DNA of 64,000 nucleotides from Alopecurus myosuroides (taxonomy: Eukaryota > Streptophyta > Magnoliopsida > Poales > Poaceae), in contig CM054063.1 of NCBI GenBank assembly GCA_028641055.1, positions 175,136,697-175,200,696 on the forward strand, written 5' to 3'. The notes beneath the pieces were generated by a model. That model worked only from the letters and a program-made list of their open reading frames with translations, ran no database searches and was not told the origin of the DNA. Made by a program: the position numbers and the translations under genes. Below, piece by piece: positions 35,601 to 47,059 of the stretch (its first letter is position 1; the number at the start of each line of letters is the position of its first letter).

Positions 35601-38600
35601 TTTGAAGCTCTTAGTTCTGATTGTATAATTTCTTACTCCCCAGGTCATAGAATAAAAGGCGACGACCCCATCCTCGTTGCAGCGAGGCTCATCGGAGCAG
35701 TTGGCCGGGACCAAGGCCCTCGACCCACGGCGCTTCTCTCATGGTAAGGGCCTCGAGGCTCTAATGCTATAAGACGGGATGGCTGCAAGTGGTCTCAAGA
35801 GAGGTCGTTTGGCAGCTTTTAGTACCGATTAAGGCGCATCGACGAGGAAGGGAGGTGGAGACAACCATGGTTCAGACAATCCTACGGTGGTAGCCCCAAA
35901 AAGTCAACGGAAAATCCATGTTAGGTGCTTCTCTCTCTTGACTCTTATATCTCTAACTTCAATTCTCTAATATGTTTGTTTTTCTAATGAACTTTATTTG
36001 CTGCTAAAAGGCCAATGTGGTGAAAAGTTGTTTTTCTCTTGACACTTGTGTATGGTCTAAATACCAATGATGAAAAGTTGTTATTTAATCATGGTGAAAG
36101 TGTGGTAAATTTTGTCGTTTAAAATAGTTTAGAGCCTCCGGTTGTTTATGGATCACATATTCAGCTAAATTGGTGCCTCCCCTATGATAACTTCTATATG
36201 AAAAATCGTGCCTAAAGGGAGTGCATGTGTTTCTTTGTATTCTGATGCTCAATAGAACCCATTTGTTGATAAAAACATGTACCTTCACTCATCTAATACC
36301 CGAGTAATTACTAACTACATGTTTCCTAGAAAACAACGTTATGTGGCTAGGTATCTTTGTTCAGGCAAAAAAGTACTGGAGGCCTTCGTTGTATATATAC
36401 TAATATATATATAAAGACAATTTTGTCTTAGCGCAAAAAGGATAACCTATTTTACAGATTTGTTGTGGTAACGATTTGGTCTCATGGAAAATGCCTCAAG
36501 TTCTAATCTGTTTGCAGATAGCAAATTTCTGGAAAGAAACTTAGACCGTCCTCTCATTCCACCGTCCAAGTGTAGTTTCATCATTTAATGGTGTTGTTCG
36601 TGGTGGTACTGATTGAAGCTTACCAACTGTTACCACAGCCAGTTCGTTGGGTAAATTAGTGAGAAGCTCCCAAAATAATGTGCCTAAAGCAAGTTTTGAA
36701 ATTTTCGCTTGTCTCTGTGTTCTAACTGATTAAAATCCTCTTTTCCATTACTTCGTGAATGGAAACATGTTAAACTGGACCTTTTACTTCAAAATAGGCG
36801 TAAACAGAATCAACATGTACTATTTGTCCGGATTCCGAGCATTGTTGGTCTTCTTTGGCTCCTGAATGTGCTCCAATGTCCGCTTGCTAGCTCTGAGCTG
36901 AGGCCTTAAAGCACCCCCATTTTTCTGATGCAATAATGTGATACTTCCCATTATTGCGTAACATAGCAAGTATTTACCAGTGTTTTCATATTCATGATTC
37001 GTCTTTTCATAATTCCTTATTTCTTATGCTACTTATTTCCCCATGGAAAAATATGTTTGTGCAATTTTCTCATACAAAAAAAAAATTCTTTTATGATTTA
37101 GGAGGGTTCAACTACAAGGAGTTTTCACTTTAGTAAGGTTGGACTATCTGATCTGCTAGGGGTTTAGTAGCACCTTTTTCTAGCATGCCATTTTTCTTTT
37201 ATGACGAGAAATATTTCTTGATATTGTACATGTTCTATACATGTTTCTAGGAATGGTAGACATGCTCCGTGAATTTTTCTAGCTGACAATGCTACTTGAT
37301 ACAGAGAACAAGCGATTTTCTATATTCGTGCAGAGACCACATGTGTTGTCGTACATAGGTATATACGTGTTACTTAGATATATGAAAACTGGACTGCTCC
37401 CGTGAAGAGATATAGGAACAAGATTAGGTTATGTTACTATCTTCATGATGTAGAAGAAGACAATCGAATAATTTGCACTGAAGATATCACTCATGCTGAT
37501 TGACAATAATGCTCGCAATCACACTCTTCTTGATTAGTGTGTTATCATTGTGTTAATGCAACATGTCGTCTCTATTCCATACCCATAGCATTTCTGAGAT
37601 GTTTTTTTTTTGTCAACTTATAACCTCAATTTTGCTTTACAGTTATACACATATCTAAGAAGTTCCGCATGCAGCTTGGGCCCTTCCGGTATGTTATTGC
37701 TTGCCTTCTTAAAGTTTATGTCCCTGCCCCAGTACAAATTTCAGGTGGATTGTCTGTCTTTATCACTAGAGAGAAATTCTAAACTGATGGATTATATGTC
37801 TTTATCACCAGAGTGTAATCCTACACTGTATTCAGCGACCGAAATTTTCCATGACCATTCTTGCATTAGGGTTTTCTATCCGTAGATGTATCTCATTCAT
37901 AAGGTATAAACTATTGAGAAGATTGCTAGAACACAAACCTACATTGATCTACCTCTAATTAGAGTTCATCCATTCAGGATTATAGTCCATTAGTTTCAAT
38001 TAACTCGTATCAATGGTAGATGTCATATTGTAAAAGCAATATATTCACCTTTTATTTGCCACCTTCTTGATACATTCCAAATCTCAATTATTATATTTTA
38101 TAATATTCTTAATCCGGATATCTTTTTGGTGATATACATGAAGATTGTTATGTTGTACACTTGTACTCCAACTCACATATTGATGATGGTTTCCTGGTAA
38201 GATTATACAAAATTCGTGTTGCATCACGAGTAGGTCTAACGAGATTGCGAGCTTTCAGATGTACCGAATTTCCTCTCAAGCTTGAGCTCTTAATCTAGGA
38301 AGCCTACTGGTGCCTGGTCAAGGTGTATGCATGAGCTCTTAATCCAGGAAGCCTACTGGTACCTGCTCAAGGTGTATACATTCGGGAGCATGACCGCGGC
38401 GGATCAAAATAATGTGGATGGTGCTTCCTGATTGCCAACATCTTCCCTCGACTTCAGAAGTCTCATAAATAAAATTAGCTATGTGTATCAACTATTATTG
38501 TGATTTCACCATGAAATACCATTGAGTAAGTGGTATCTTAGATAAAATTTTGTAATTCAATTATTAAATGTACGAGGTTTTATTTGTTAAGTACAATTTA

Positions 38601-38700
38601 TTCTAAATTTTATTTCCAAAATATAGATAAACTTTCATGATTCAAGACAAAAACAACAAATGGGACAGTAGATTTACGTAGAGTTAAGATTTCTTCTCTT
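32700..38700. other. Helitron interior, no confident gene
   Basis: Mostly AT-rich, intron-like sequence with small GC-richer islands (32720-32880, 33130-33260, 35650-35890) that could be decayed exons; none gives a domain I recognise. No RNA gene seen. Confidence 0.35.
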
Positions 38701-38731
38701 ATGAAAGCAAATTCCGCCATAAATCCGATAT

Positions 38732-38760
38732 TTGCGCCAGTGGCGCAACGGGTCATCTAG
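38732..38760 (+). other. Helitron 3' terminus: hairpin plus CTAG
   Basis: Stem TTGCGCC/GGCGCAA with AGT loop, then CGGGTCAT and CTAG before T. The order and spacing are the classical termination signal of Helitrons. Confidence 0.7.
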
Positions 38761-38902
38761 TCACTTGAATTTATGGGAAAACAAATTAGATAGGAAATCG
38801 TCATAAATCTAAAATAAATCTACGGAAACAAACATATTAAGAATATGTATTACTTGCTAGTATTAGCCCATCAGCACATAGGTGAGCAACCATCCCGCTG
38901 CT

Positions 38903-38915
38903 CCAACTGGAATGT
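38903..38915. repeat. Target duplication of poly-A retroposon, left
   Basis: CCAACTGGAATGT, repeated exactly at 39921-39933. Confidence 0.85.
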
Positions 38916-39920
38916 TTTTTTTTTTTTTGAACAAGAGTAGGTCCCTAAGGACCCGGTTGCTGCTTTCATAAAAGATCAGGGGGGTGAGAATAAAACAAAA
39001 CTGGCCGTTTTACAACTCTTGCACTATGGACCTGCAAATTCGAGGATAAGGCCAGTTTTCTTACATACAAGACCCTAGGAAGAAAAGCTGAAAAGCAATC
39101 CAGTCCCTGGTCTTCTTCACCTCCCGTCGCCGGCGATCTCCAGACGCTGGTGTCGAGATACGAGAGCACATCGCTCGGAAACTCTCCAGAACCGGCGAAG
39201 AGCAGTCGCCACCGGCTGCCAGGGAGGAGGCGGGGACGCACCACTTGCTTCCTTCTCAGCAGCGAGCTCCGATGACGAGCTCGAAAGACCTCCGCCGCCG
39301 CGGAGGAAGGATACGGGCCGCCATGCCGGCCAAGAGTGGCGTAGTCCATCTTGGACTTCGCTTGATTCGAACAGAGACGCAGCTTGAAGAGTAGACGCCT
39401 CCCTGCAAAAGAAGAAGCCGAAGCGCAGACCCCCTTCCTCCTCTCGCCTCCATGACCGAGGAACAGAGGAACGGAACCAACTCCAGACCAAAACTCTGCA
39501 GCGAAGCAGTGATGAACTCCAAGACTTGGGGTCCAACCTTCGAGCTTATGAGGATAGAAGGCAGCGCCACCAGACATCCCACCCGTCTCCAACCTCTGGA
39601 GCTCGAGAGGAGGAAGAAAAGCAGCGAATAGCTTGCTTGCTCTGCTCGGGAGAGTAAGCAAGCTCCACCTTGACGACATAAAGTCAGAACTAGCACCTAG
39701 GCAGCAAACAACAACGAGAAAACGAAACCTAACTCTACTCTGTACACGCCGCGCGCAACCCACTCCTCGCCGCCGGCCGGCAACGCCGCCGGAGAACGAG
39801 CAGGAGCTCGCCGGCCCCTCACGAGAGACTCTCAAAACCTGGGAGCGGTGGCTAAGCGGTGCCTGAGAGAGGACCCCCCACAGTTGTAAAGAGTTAACAA
39901 CCCGTGGTGCACAAATGACC
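38916..39920 (-). mobile_element. Poly-A retroposon (short LINE-like), minus strand
   Basis: A T run at 38915-38928 is the poly-A tail on the minus strand, and CCAACTGGAATGT flanks both sides, as in target-primed retrotransposition. Just before the tail the minus strand reads GGACCTACTCTTGTTC, like 3' ends of plant LINEs. An ORF covers most of it on the minus strand (to 38966) but begins outside the element and has no recognisable domain; an internal ATG (MSSRWSLLTLPSRASK) could start a shorter reading frame. No RT is present, so it is non-autonomous or 5'-truncated. Confidence 0.7.
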
Positions 39921-39933
39921 CCAACTGGAATGT

Positions 39934-41700
39934 ATGCCATGCATATCTTGTACTCCTCATCGGACTTCCAAACTTCCTATCTCGCCGGAGCATGCAATGA
40001 CCCGCGTACGTGCAGGTCGCTTTCGCGCCGGAGTCACCACCGGGCCGCCCTTTGCGGCCACGACCTACTTGTCATCTACGCCGCACATCGTCATCGTTGA
40101 ATTCAATGTCCTGGATTGTCGTGCTTTGCCGTCGTCACCCGGAAAGATGCACTCTCGAAGTCGAAGGTCCCCAGCGTCTCATTGTCAATTATTACTCCAC
40201 AATCAAGTTAATACTCCCTCCATTCTCAGATAGACACTAAAACATATCTACATCCACTTTAGGACAAATGGAGGTCATTATTTATGAACGGAGGGGGTAT
40301 GTTGTAACATCGATAAGGCGATTGGCATCACACGTGTATGATGGTTTAGGTTGTAAGTCCTACCTTGATCGCCGACCGCCGGCGACAACAGACACATGCG
40401 GGTGCGAGACCGACTCAACGCTATTGATCAGTCTTCACATGCATTGGCATAGGGCGCAGGACGACAAATAGCGCCGGCGTGACCGCATCAGGCATCGACG
40501 GCATCGCTCTTTCTCACAAATTAAAGGTCGCAGCACCGCATTGTAGTTTAATTAGGAAAATAATACGCTTCTACCTGATATATGCAATCGATCTCAATTT
40601 GTTTTCTCTATTGACGTATTGGGGCCATAGAGCAAGGCACATGCACGTGGGACTCTAACACGTGTGCATACAGGTTTAAACCTTGGGATATTCTACTTTG
40701 TTTTTTTCTCCCGTGAGTTCACGTATTGGGGCCATAAAGCAATACACGTGCAAGTGGGACTCCAATCGTGCACAGACGTAACTCTTTCATCCCTTGATTT
40801 AATCTTAGCCGTATAGCTATAATCTTGCGGTTAATTTGTTTATGTTTTTCTAGGATTAACGTGGTGACTCCTAGGGAGTCTCCAATTATTAGTAAATATA
40901 AGATACCAGCATTTGGAAAAAGAAAGTTATAATCATATCAGAAGTATACACTCCGGCAATTAGCTTACCCGTCTAATTGACTCTTCAGTAAAATCTACAT
41001 TAGGGACTTAGTAGAGAAGTGCATGAGCTTGTGCAAGATATGAGAAAGTGGAAGGACTAAAATGAGAAAGCGTTAAAAGGGTTTAAAATTCACATGTGCT
41101 TTCCAGAATCGTGGTTCTTGGCACTGAGCTGAGCCGGCTCTGCTTATAGTGTTTGATCGTTGGATTGCAGAAGCGGAATGAGATCTTGGTCCTCGTGAAG
41201 AAAGGCACATCCACACCGGTGAGCTCACCGCCAGGCCGGCACAACTGCTTCCTCCGCGACGGAATCCGCAGACCACTGGACCAGTAGATTCCTTCCCCGG
41301 CCGAAACTCCTGCGAGCATTACAACTTCTCATCTCGGCCATCGAGGACGCCCCCGCAAATCTTGAAGCCAGCCTTGGTGAGATAGGAGTAGAACTTATAG
41401 TTAGAAGTAGCATCAGATAGCAGCATCAGCATTTGGGACTAAGACTAACTCACCAACATCGATCTGCCCCGGATTGCGCGACGATGGCATCTCCTGTTTG
41501 GTGGGTGGGGTCGTGGATGCGGGTGCTTCCGCGTGAGTGCACCGGAAGTTGGACGCCGCCTTCCCCACGCCTAGACGTCCAGTACCCCGATAGGAGTCAG
41601 GTCGAGGGCCAGGGCCATGAGCACCACGGTCCTAGGAGAAACGCAGCCAATGTCGGGGATGAGGGCACCATTGCTTCCAGCCGCGGACGGCCGCTCGCAC
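39934..41700. other. Possible old host sequence, no identified gene
   Basis: Apart from a small MITE at 40214-40297, no element ends were found. GC-rich islands at 41100-41400 and 41460-41709 have gene-like composition, and the frame crossing the Mutator-like insertion at 41701 continues at 45312 (next residues EQHEWDIFQLFTTWEE), so that insertion may have hit coding-like DNA. I do not recognise the protein. Confidence 0.35.
40214..40297. mobile_element. Stowaway-type MITE
   Basis: 84 bp with inverted ends CTCCCTCCATTC and GAACGGAGGGGG flanked by TA on both sides (40212-40213, 40298-40299), the arrangement of Stowaway elements common in grasses. No coding capacity. Confidence 0.75.
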
Positions 41701-41709
41701 GCCGCCGAG
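41701..41709. repeat. 9-bp target duplication of Mutator-like element, left
   Basis: GCCGCCGAG, exactly repeated at 45303-45311. Nine-base duplications are characteristic of Mutator-superfamily insertions. Confidence 0.85.
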
Positions 41710-42153
41710 GAATTTTTGACAAAAAAGACTACCTACAATAGTACAATGTCAAAAAAGACCACATTTTAAAAAAATTGTTAAAAAGGACCACCTCACCGTG
41801 GCGGCAGGCCTCGCCAGGCCACACGTGTCACCTGCCGCCATGGTGGGAGGCGGCACGTTTAGCCGAACGCATTCTCTGCACCGCGCTAACGGAAAAGGTG
41901 AGCCGGCGGGCTGCCGCCTGTCCCCGAGGCGGCAACGTGCAGTGCGAATCAGTATGCATGCGATCAACTAGTCATGGTTAATATAAAAATCACACAAGAT
42001 GTTAATTCTGTCAAACAAGATTAATCTCCCAATAACAAGCCTGACAGCATGACTTAAGAGAAGTGAGAGAGAATATAGACAAATTAGTCCCTTGATGATG
42101 CATGGTACATTAAATTGCATGTAGTTAGCCTACACGAGGACAAGATGGCATAA

Positions 42154-42167
42154 ACTAATGTTTGGAC
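42154..42167. repeat. LINE target duplication, left
   Basis: ACTAATGTTTGGAC, repeated at 44961-44974 directly after the A-rich tail. Confidence 0.85.
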
Positions 42168-44708
42168 TGGCTCCTCGCTATTGCAAACAGAAATAGGAGG
42201 AAATGCCGCATCTTCGCCCTTTCTTCGGACTCGGGCCCTATCTCTGGGAAAGCCGAACTCCAGGCGCACATATACGAGTTCTATAGAGAGTTACTGGGAA
42301 CCTCTCAACCTCGTGTCTGTGGACTGGCTCCTCGCATTTGGGAAGGGACCAATGTAGTTTCGGATAGGGATAATGAGATCCTGTGTAGAACTTTCTCTGA
42401 AGCCGAGCTGGAAGAAATCGTTAAAGATATGAAATCTGACACGGCTCCGGGACCGGACGGTTTCCCGGTCCCCTTCTTTAAGAAGTGCTGGCCATTGGTG
42501 AAACACGGGGTTCTCCACATCCTTAATGATTTCATTCTAGGACGAATCGACATCTCCCGCCTCAACTTTGGGGTCCTTACCCTAATCCCAAAAGTTCCGG
42601 GGGCGGAATTCATCTCACAATACAGACCCATCGCGCTGATTAATGTGATCTTCAAGATCGTCTCCAAAGCGTTCGCCTCTAGACTCGACCCGGTTGCACA
42701 CAAGACCATCAGCCCAAACCAGACGGCATTCATCAAAGGACGGTTCATCCTTGATGGTGCGCTGGCTCTCCATGAAATCGTCCATGAAATGAAGGCCAAG
42801 AAACTTGAGGGCATCCTCCTCAAACTAGATTTTGAAAAAGCCTATGACCGCGTGAACTGGGAGTTCTTATTAGAGGTCCTGCGTCGAAAAGGGTTCGACG
42901 CAGGATACATCCATAGGATCTCACAGCTAATTTCCGGGGGGCAAACTGCTATTTCCATCAACGGGGAAATGGGCCCCTTTTTTAGAAATAAGCGAGGAGT
43001 GAGGCAAGGGGACCCCATCTCCCCACTCCTCTTCAACTTTGTGGGGGAAGGGCTCTCTGCTATCCTCTCTAAGGCTAGTGCAGCGGGTCACATTAAAGGT
43101 GTGGTCCCACATCTCGTGCCGGGTGGGGTCACCCACCTCCAGTATGCGGATGATACAATCATCCTCATCCAAGGTAGCGAATTGGAGATAGCGAATCTCA
43201 AATTCCTACTGATGTGCTTCGAGAACATGTCAGGCCTTAAGATCAATTACCACAAAAGCGAAGTAATAGCCATTAACAAACCACAGGAGGATCACTGCAA
43301 GATCGCCAGAGTGCTGAATTGCAAACTGGGCAAGTTTCCTTTCACTTACTTGGGCCTTCCGATCTCGGACTCCAAGCTCAGCAAGGAACAATGGGCCTTC
43401 CTGATCCAGAAGCTGGCTCGCAAGATCGAACCCTGGATGGGGCGCTTCCTGTCCTCGGGTGGACGTCTCATTCTCTCCAACGCGTGCCTTGACAACCTTC
43501 CTATGTATGTAATGGGTCTCTTTCTCCTGCCCAAGGGTATCCATGCCCAACTAGATGCAGCACGGGCTAGATTTTTCTGGGAAGGGGCGGGCCCCGACCG
43601 GAAATACCATATGGTTAATTGGCCGGCGGTATGCCGACCTAAAGAGGCAGGGGGCCTAGGTCTAACCAACTCTAGTTCCATGAACGAAGCACTTTTGATC
43701 AAATGGGTGTGGAAGCTATATGCGATGGACGACTCGATTTGGGCTACCCTAACGCGTAACAAATACACGCGCTCTGGCGATATCTTCTCTAGCTCTCCTA
43801 GGGGTGGCTCACAATTATGGAAAAGCCTTCATAAGATCAAGCACCTTTTTAAGGTTGGCGCTAAACACTCGGTGGGCAACGGCGCTCGCACAGCATTTTG
43901 GACGGACTGGTGGCATGAGGTGGGACCTCTTTGCCACGCATTCCCTCTGCTGTTTAGTATTTGCGACAACCAAGGGGCCACGGTTGCTCACACCCTGAGG
44001 GAGGGAGTTAGATTCCGTAGGACTTTGGACATGGTAGGGATGGCCCAATGGGGTGCGCTGGACGCGATCATTACCTCCCTTCCACCCTCGGACGCTCTCG
44101 ATACTATTTCTTGGTCCCTGGAACCCTCTGGGAATTTCTCGGTTAGCTCTATGTACGCGGCGCTCACACACGGTACTGCTGTCCCCTTTGCCTCGGTGGT
44201 CTGGAACAACGCCCTGCCCCTGAAAATCAAAGTTTTCGCGTGGCAGATGAGTTTGGATCGTCTCCCTTCAGGTTTGCAACTCGCTACTAGAGCGGGACCG
44301 TCTGATGGGACTTGTGCGCTTTGCTTGGCTCCGGAGAGCGTTGACCACATTTTCTTTGGCTGCTCCTTGGCAAGATTTGCCTGGAGTGCCTTGAGACAGG
44401 TTCTTGGCCAGTCTTGGTCCCCTTCCACTTTCACCGAATTTCTAGCGATCGTCTCTTCCCTCTCGGGTGCTTACTGCAGATCGGTTTGGGCACTGTTTCT
44501 TGCCACCGCTTGGGCGCTGTGGCATGTTAGAAATAAACACGCTATAGAGGGTATTATTTTGCACCACCCTGCTGATATCATCTTCAAATCTGCGGTCTTT
44601 TTGCAGCTTTGGCTTCCCCTGATGAAGCCTGATGACAGAGACTTGTCGCGTCGGCTTGTGGGCGATCTCAGGAGGCTTCACCATTCCTGTCGAGGACTTC
44701 CCAGCTAG
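42168..44708 (+). CDS. LINE ORF2, partial: reverse transcriptase and zinc-binding RT tail
   Basis: Open from the truncation point to TAG at 44706-44708 without a stop. RT motifs in order: DTAPGPDGFPV, PISQYRPI-like (EFISQYRPIALIN), LKLDFEKAYDRV, GVRQGDPISPLLFN, and the catalytic YADD (about 43144). The C-terminal part has the zf-RVT domain typical of plant L1-type LINEs (KIKVFAWQMSLDRLP, then C-x2-C...H-x3-C as CALC...DHIFFGC). The intact frame suggests a recent insertion. As it lacks a start and the endonuclease it is not a functional gene. Confidence 0.9.
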   Translation, partial: WLLAIANRNRRKCRIFALSSDSGPISGKAELQAHIYEFYRELLGTSQPRVCGLAPRIWEGTNVVSDRDNEILCRTFSEAELEEIVKDMKSDTAPGPDGFPVPFFKKCWPLVKHGVLHILNDFILGRIDISRLNFGVLTLIPKVPGAEFISQYRPIALINVIFKIVSKAFASRLDPVAHKTISPNQTAFIKGRFILDGALALHEIVHEMKAKKLEGILLKLDFEKAYDRVNWEFLLEVLRRKGFDAGYIHRISQLISGGQTAISINGEMGPFFRNKRGVRQGDPISPLLFNFVGEGLSAILSKASAAGHIKGVVPHLVPGGVTHLQYADDTIILIQGSELEIANLKFLLMCFENMSGLKINYHKSEVIAINKPQEDHCKIARVLNCKLGKFPFTYLGLPISDSKLSKEQWAFLIQKLARKIEPWMGRFLSSGGRLILSNACLDNLPMYVMGLFLLPKGIHAQLDAARARFFWEGAGPDRKYHMVNWPAVCRPKEAGGLGLTNSSSMNEALLIKWVWKLYAMDDSIWATLTRNKYTRSGDIFSSSPRGGSQLWKSLHKIKHLFKVGAKHSVGNGARTAFWTDWWHEVGPLCHAFPLLFSICDNQGATVAHTLREGVRFRRTLDMVGMAQWGALDAIITSLPPSDALDTISWSLEPSGNFSVSSMYAALTHGTAVPFASVVWNNALPLKIKVFAWQMSLDRLPSGLQLATRAGPSDGTCALCLAPESVDHIFFGCSLARFAWSALRQVLGQSWSPSTFTEFLAIVSSLSGAYCRSVWALFLATAWALWHVRNKHAIEGIILHHPADIIFKSAVFLQLWLPLMKPDDRDLSRRLVGDLRRLHHSCRGLPS

Positions 44709-44960
44709 CCTGCTGCCTCCGTCTTCGCCGCGCGATGTCATTTTACCGTAGCTGTTTTGTTATTTCTCTGCTGTGTTCTGGCTACTTTGTTCGTGGCAGC
44801 TTTCCTGCTTATGTTTGCAGCTTTGTGTTCGTTTCGAGGCCGCTGGCCATTAGTCCTTTTATTTCCCTGGCGAAGCTGTATGCCCAGCATATTGTAAAAC
44901 TTGTGGATCTGTCGAGCTTTGTTAATTCAAAGTTGGGCGCAACGCCTTTTATCTAAAAAA
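42168..44960 (+). mobile_element. 5'-truncated L1-type LINE
   Basis: A 14-bp target duplication (ACTAATGTTTGGAC) and a short A tail (CTAAAAAA) bound a 2.79-kb insertion containing the RT part of LINE ORF2. The endonuclease and ORF1 are absent because of 5' truncation, usual for target-primed reverse transcription. It sits inside the Mutator-like element and is therefore younger than it. Confidence 0.88.
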
Positions 44961-45311
44961 ACTAATGTTTGGACATGCATCCATTTGCATGCATGGTTGG
45001 AAACTCAAGGGACATGCCGCCTGGATACAGTGGGGCAGCCCAACATGCCGCCTCTAGGAGTGCTGGCTGCAGGACTCACCGTCCAGTTTTCCGTTCGCGT
45101 GGCAGGAGCAATCTGTTTGCCTCAACGTGCCGCCTCTGTTGCAGGCGGCAGGCTCTTGCCGCCTCCAGCCGTGGCGGCAGGTGACACGTGTCGCCTGGCG
45201 AGGCCTGCCGCCACGGTGAGGTGGTCCTTTTTGATAATTTTTTTAAAAGGTGGTCTTTTTTGATATTGTACTTGTGTAGGTGGTTTTTTTTGTCAAAAAT
45301 TCGCCGCCGAG

Positions 45312-46300
45312 AGCAGCATGAGTGGGACATCTTCCAACTGTTCACCACATGGGAGGAGGTAAGGGAGCCGTTCACCACGATCGAAAGAGCAGGGTGATGA
45401 TGAATGGCGGGGCTGGAAGCCTGGAACTCAGGACGGGGGTTCCGTTCCTGCCGCTGGACGAGGGAGGCAGCGCTGGTCGCCGGAAATCAATGGGTGGCGT
45501 CGGGATGCGGAAGGCCTCCTATGCGCCGAGGTGATCTCCTTCATATGCACGGCCGCTCGGCCGGCGAGGGTGCGGTGCGCCTATCAAGTTTTCATCTATG
45601 CCGATCCCGTCTCCAGCACTCTGAAGTTCTCAATCCACCGAGCTGTGCCGCGAGCGTGTCTTCCGGCGTGTCCACGGCCACCACGATGAAACGTTGATTC
45701 CAGTCGAGGCCCACACGCCAAATCGGCGACCAGGGAGGCGTCGACACAGAGGCTGCCGCGATTGTCCTCCTCGACGCCGCTATTCAAGATCTTGGTGTGG
45801 GCCGCGTGTCCGTCGATCTCGGCTTGGCTCTTCCTCCATGGCCTCTGTGCGGCTGTGTGCGGTCTGCCTCGACGGTTGCGTGGCATGCTTCGATGCGCTT
45901 ATATACAATAGTATAGGACGGCTGCCGGAGAGGCGCCGACGCAGAGGCTTCCGTGATTGTCCTCCTCGGCACCGGTGTTCAACATCTTGGCGTGGGTTGC
46001 ATGTCCGGCCATCCCGGCTTGGCTTTTCCACCATGTCGTCTGTGCGGCTGTGCGCGGTCGGCCTCGACGGTTGTGGGGCCTGCGTAAATGCGCGTATATA
46101 TGGGAGTATGGACGGCTTCGTGTCCTCTTACACCCCGGCTTAGAATCGATTTAGACTCTGGATCAAGAGTAAGAATCGCACACGACGCGCTTTAGGCTGA
46201 AGACGTAGAAACGACGGACGAAAACGTACCGAGACGAACGAAAAAACGTACCAAATTTGGGAGGAAGAAACCTTACTTCCTTTATTATTAGGTATAGATA
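45312..46300. repeat. Flanking sequence with a ~194-bp tandem duplication
   Basis: 45735-45928 is duplicated head-to-tail at 45929-46119: both copies start GAGGCG(T/C)CGAC(A/G)CAGAGGCT and share GATTGTCCTCCTCG and CTGTGCGGCTGTG. Each copy carries a TATATA-like stretch near its end. No gene recognised. 46120-46300 ends in TTATTATTAGGTATAGAT, just before the LTR of A3. Confidence 0.6.
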
Positions 46301-47048
46301 TGATGTCTTCTGAGTAGCTCGTGTTGTTCTTGAGGACATGGGAGAAGTCAAGTTGTTAGTAGTGAAGTAATATTGAATAATATTTAATGTTTGATATTTA
46401 AGTTGTGGTGTTATTCCCCTAGTGGTGTCATGTGAACGTCGACTACATGATACTTCACCATTTATGCGTCTAGGGGGATGCATCATGTATTTGGCTACTA
46501 ATTATGGTGTTGCCGGAGTGATAGAAACCTAAACCCCCGTTTGGAAACCATTACACGAGGGAGCGTAGGATCCCAGAGTTTAAAGCTGTGGTTAGATTTA
46601 TATCTTAATTACTTTCTTGTAGTTGCGGATGATTGCAAGGGGTATAATCACAAGTATGTATTAGTCTTGGATGGGACGGTACATTAGCATAGGTTCACCC
46701 ACACAACACTTATCAAAACACCTAACATTATTCAGCTGCATGGAATAAAAACACTTGACAGAAACCTCCCGTGTGTCCTCGAGAACGTTTGTTAATCATA
46801 AGTAAACCTACCGTCTTGTCCTTTGCTGAAGAAAGGATTGGGCCACTTGCTGCAATTATTATTACTGCATTTTATTTACTCGTACGTCATTTATCTGCAA
46901 TATCAAAAAACCCTAAAAATCTATTTTCCATTATTTACAGTTATTCATTCATCGAAACTGCTTCTCAACACCTTCTGCTCCTCGTTGGGTTCGACACTCT
47001 TATTTATCGAAAGTACTACGATACACCCCCTATAATTGTGGGTCATCA
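46301..47048 (+). repeat. A3 5' LTR (left edge uncertain)
   Basis: Ends ...GTGGGTCATCA, eleven bases before a tRNA-Asp-type primer site. TGATGTCTTC at 46301 is a plausible start, but no second LTR lies in the window to compare. It resembles long LTRs of abundant Triticeae Athila-type families (from memory). Confidence 0.55.
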
Positions 47049-47059
47049 AGACTATTTTC

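Larger units (their letters stand above)
26729..38760 (+). mobile_element. Helitron-like element, non-autonomous, with captured gene pieces
   Basis: The 3' end has the Helitron signature: a perfect 7-bp stem hairpin TTGCGCC-AGT-GGCGCAA (38732-38748), eight bases, then CTAG (38757-38760) followed by T. The candidate 5' end is TCCACTAGC at 26729 preceded by A, which fits insertion between A and T without duplication. Subterminal CCCGTGCGTTGC and GCGCAACGGG are near inverted complements. No Rep/helicase ORF is visible, so it is non-autonomous. It contains a decayed cysteine synthase segment and a possible kinase segment, typical of gene capture. A similar 5'-like motif at 28213 means the true start could be there. 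Confidence 0.55.
41710..45302. mobile_element. Non-autonomous Mutator-like element, split by a LINE
   Basis: Long terminal inverted repeats of about 133 bp (41710-41842 and 45169-45302) start GAATTTTTGACAAAAAA and include ACCACCTCACCGTGGCGGCA and CACGTGTCACCTGCCGCC. The flanks are a perfect 9-bp duplication. Without the nested LINE the element is about 0.79 kb and has no transposase, so it would need help in trans. The inverted repeats are only slightly diverged. Confidence 0.82.

Noticed and set aside
38966..39940. 324-codon minus-strand ORF as a host gene
   Set aside because: Its ATG lies outside the retroposon in the right flank, so the predicted protein is a chimera created by the insertion.
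43988..44434. Minus-strand ORF opposite LINE ORF2
   Set aside because: Shadow of a long conserved coding frame.
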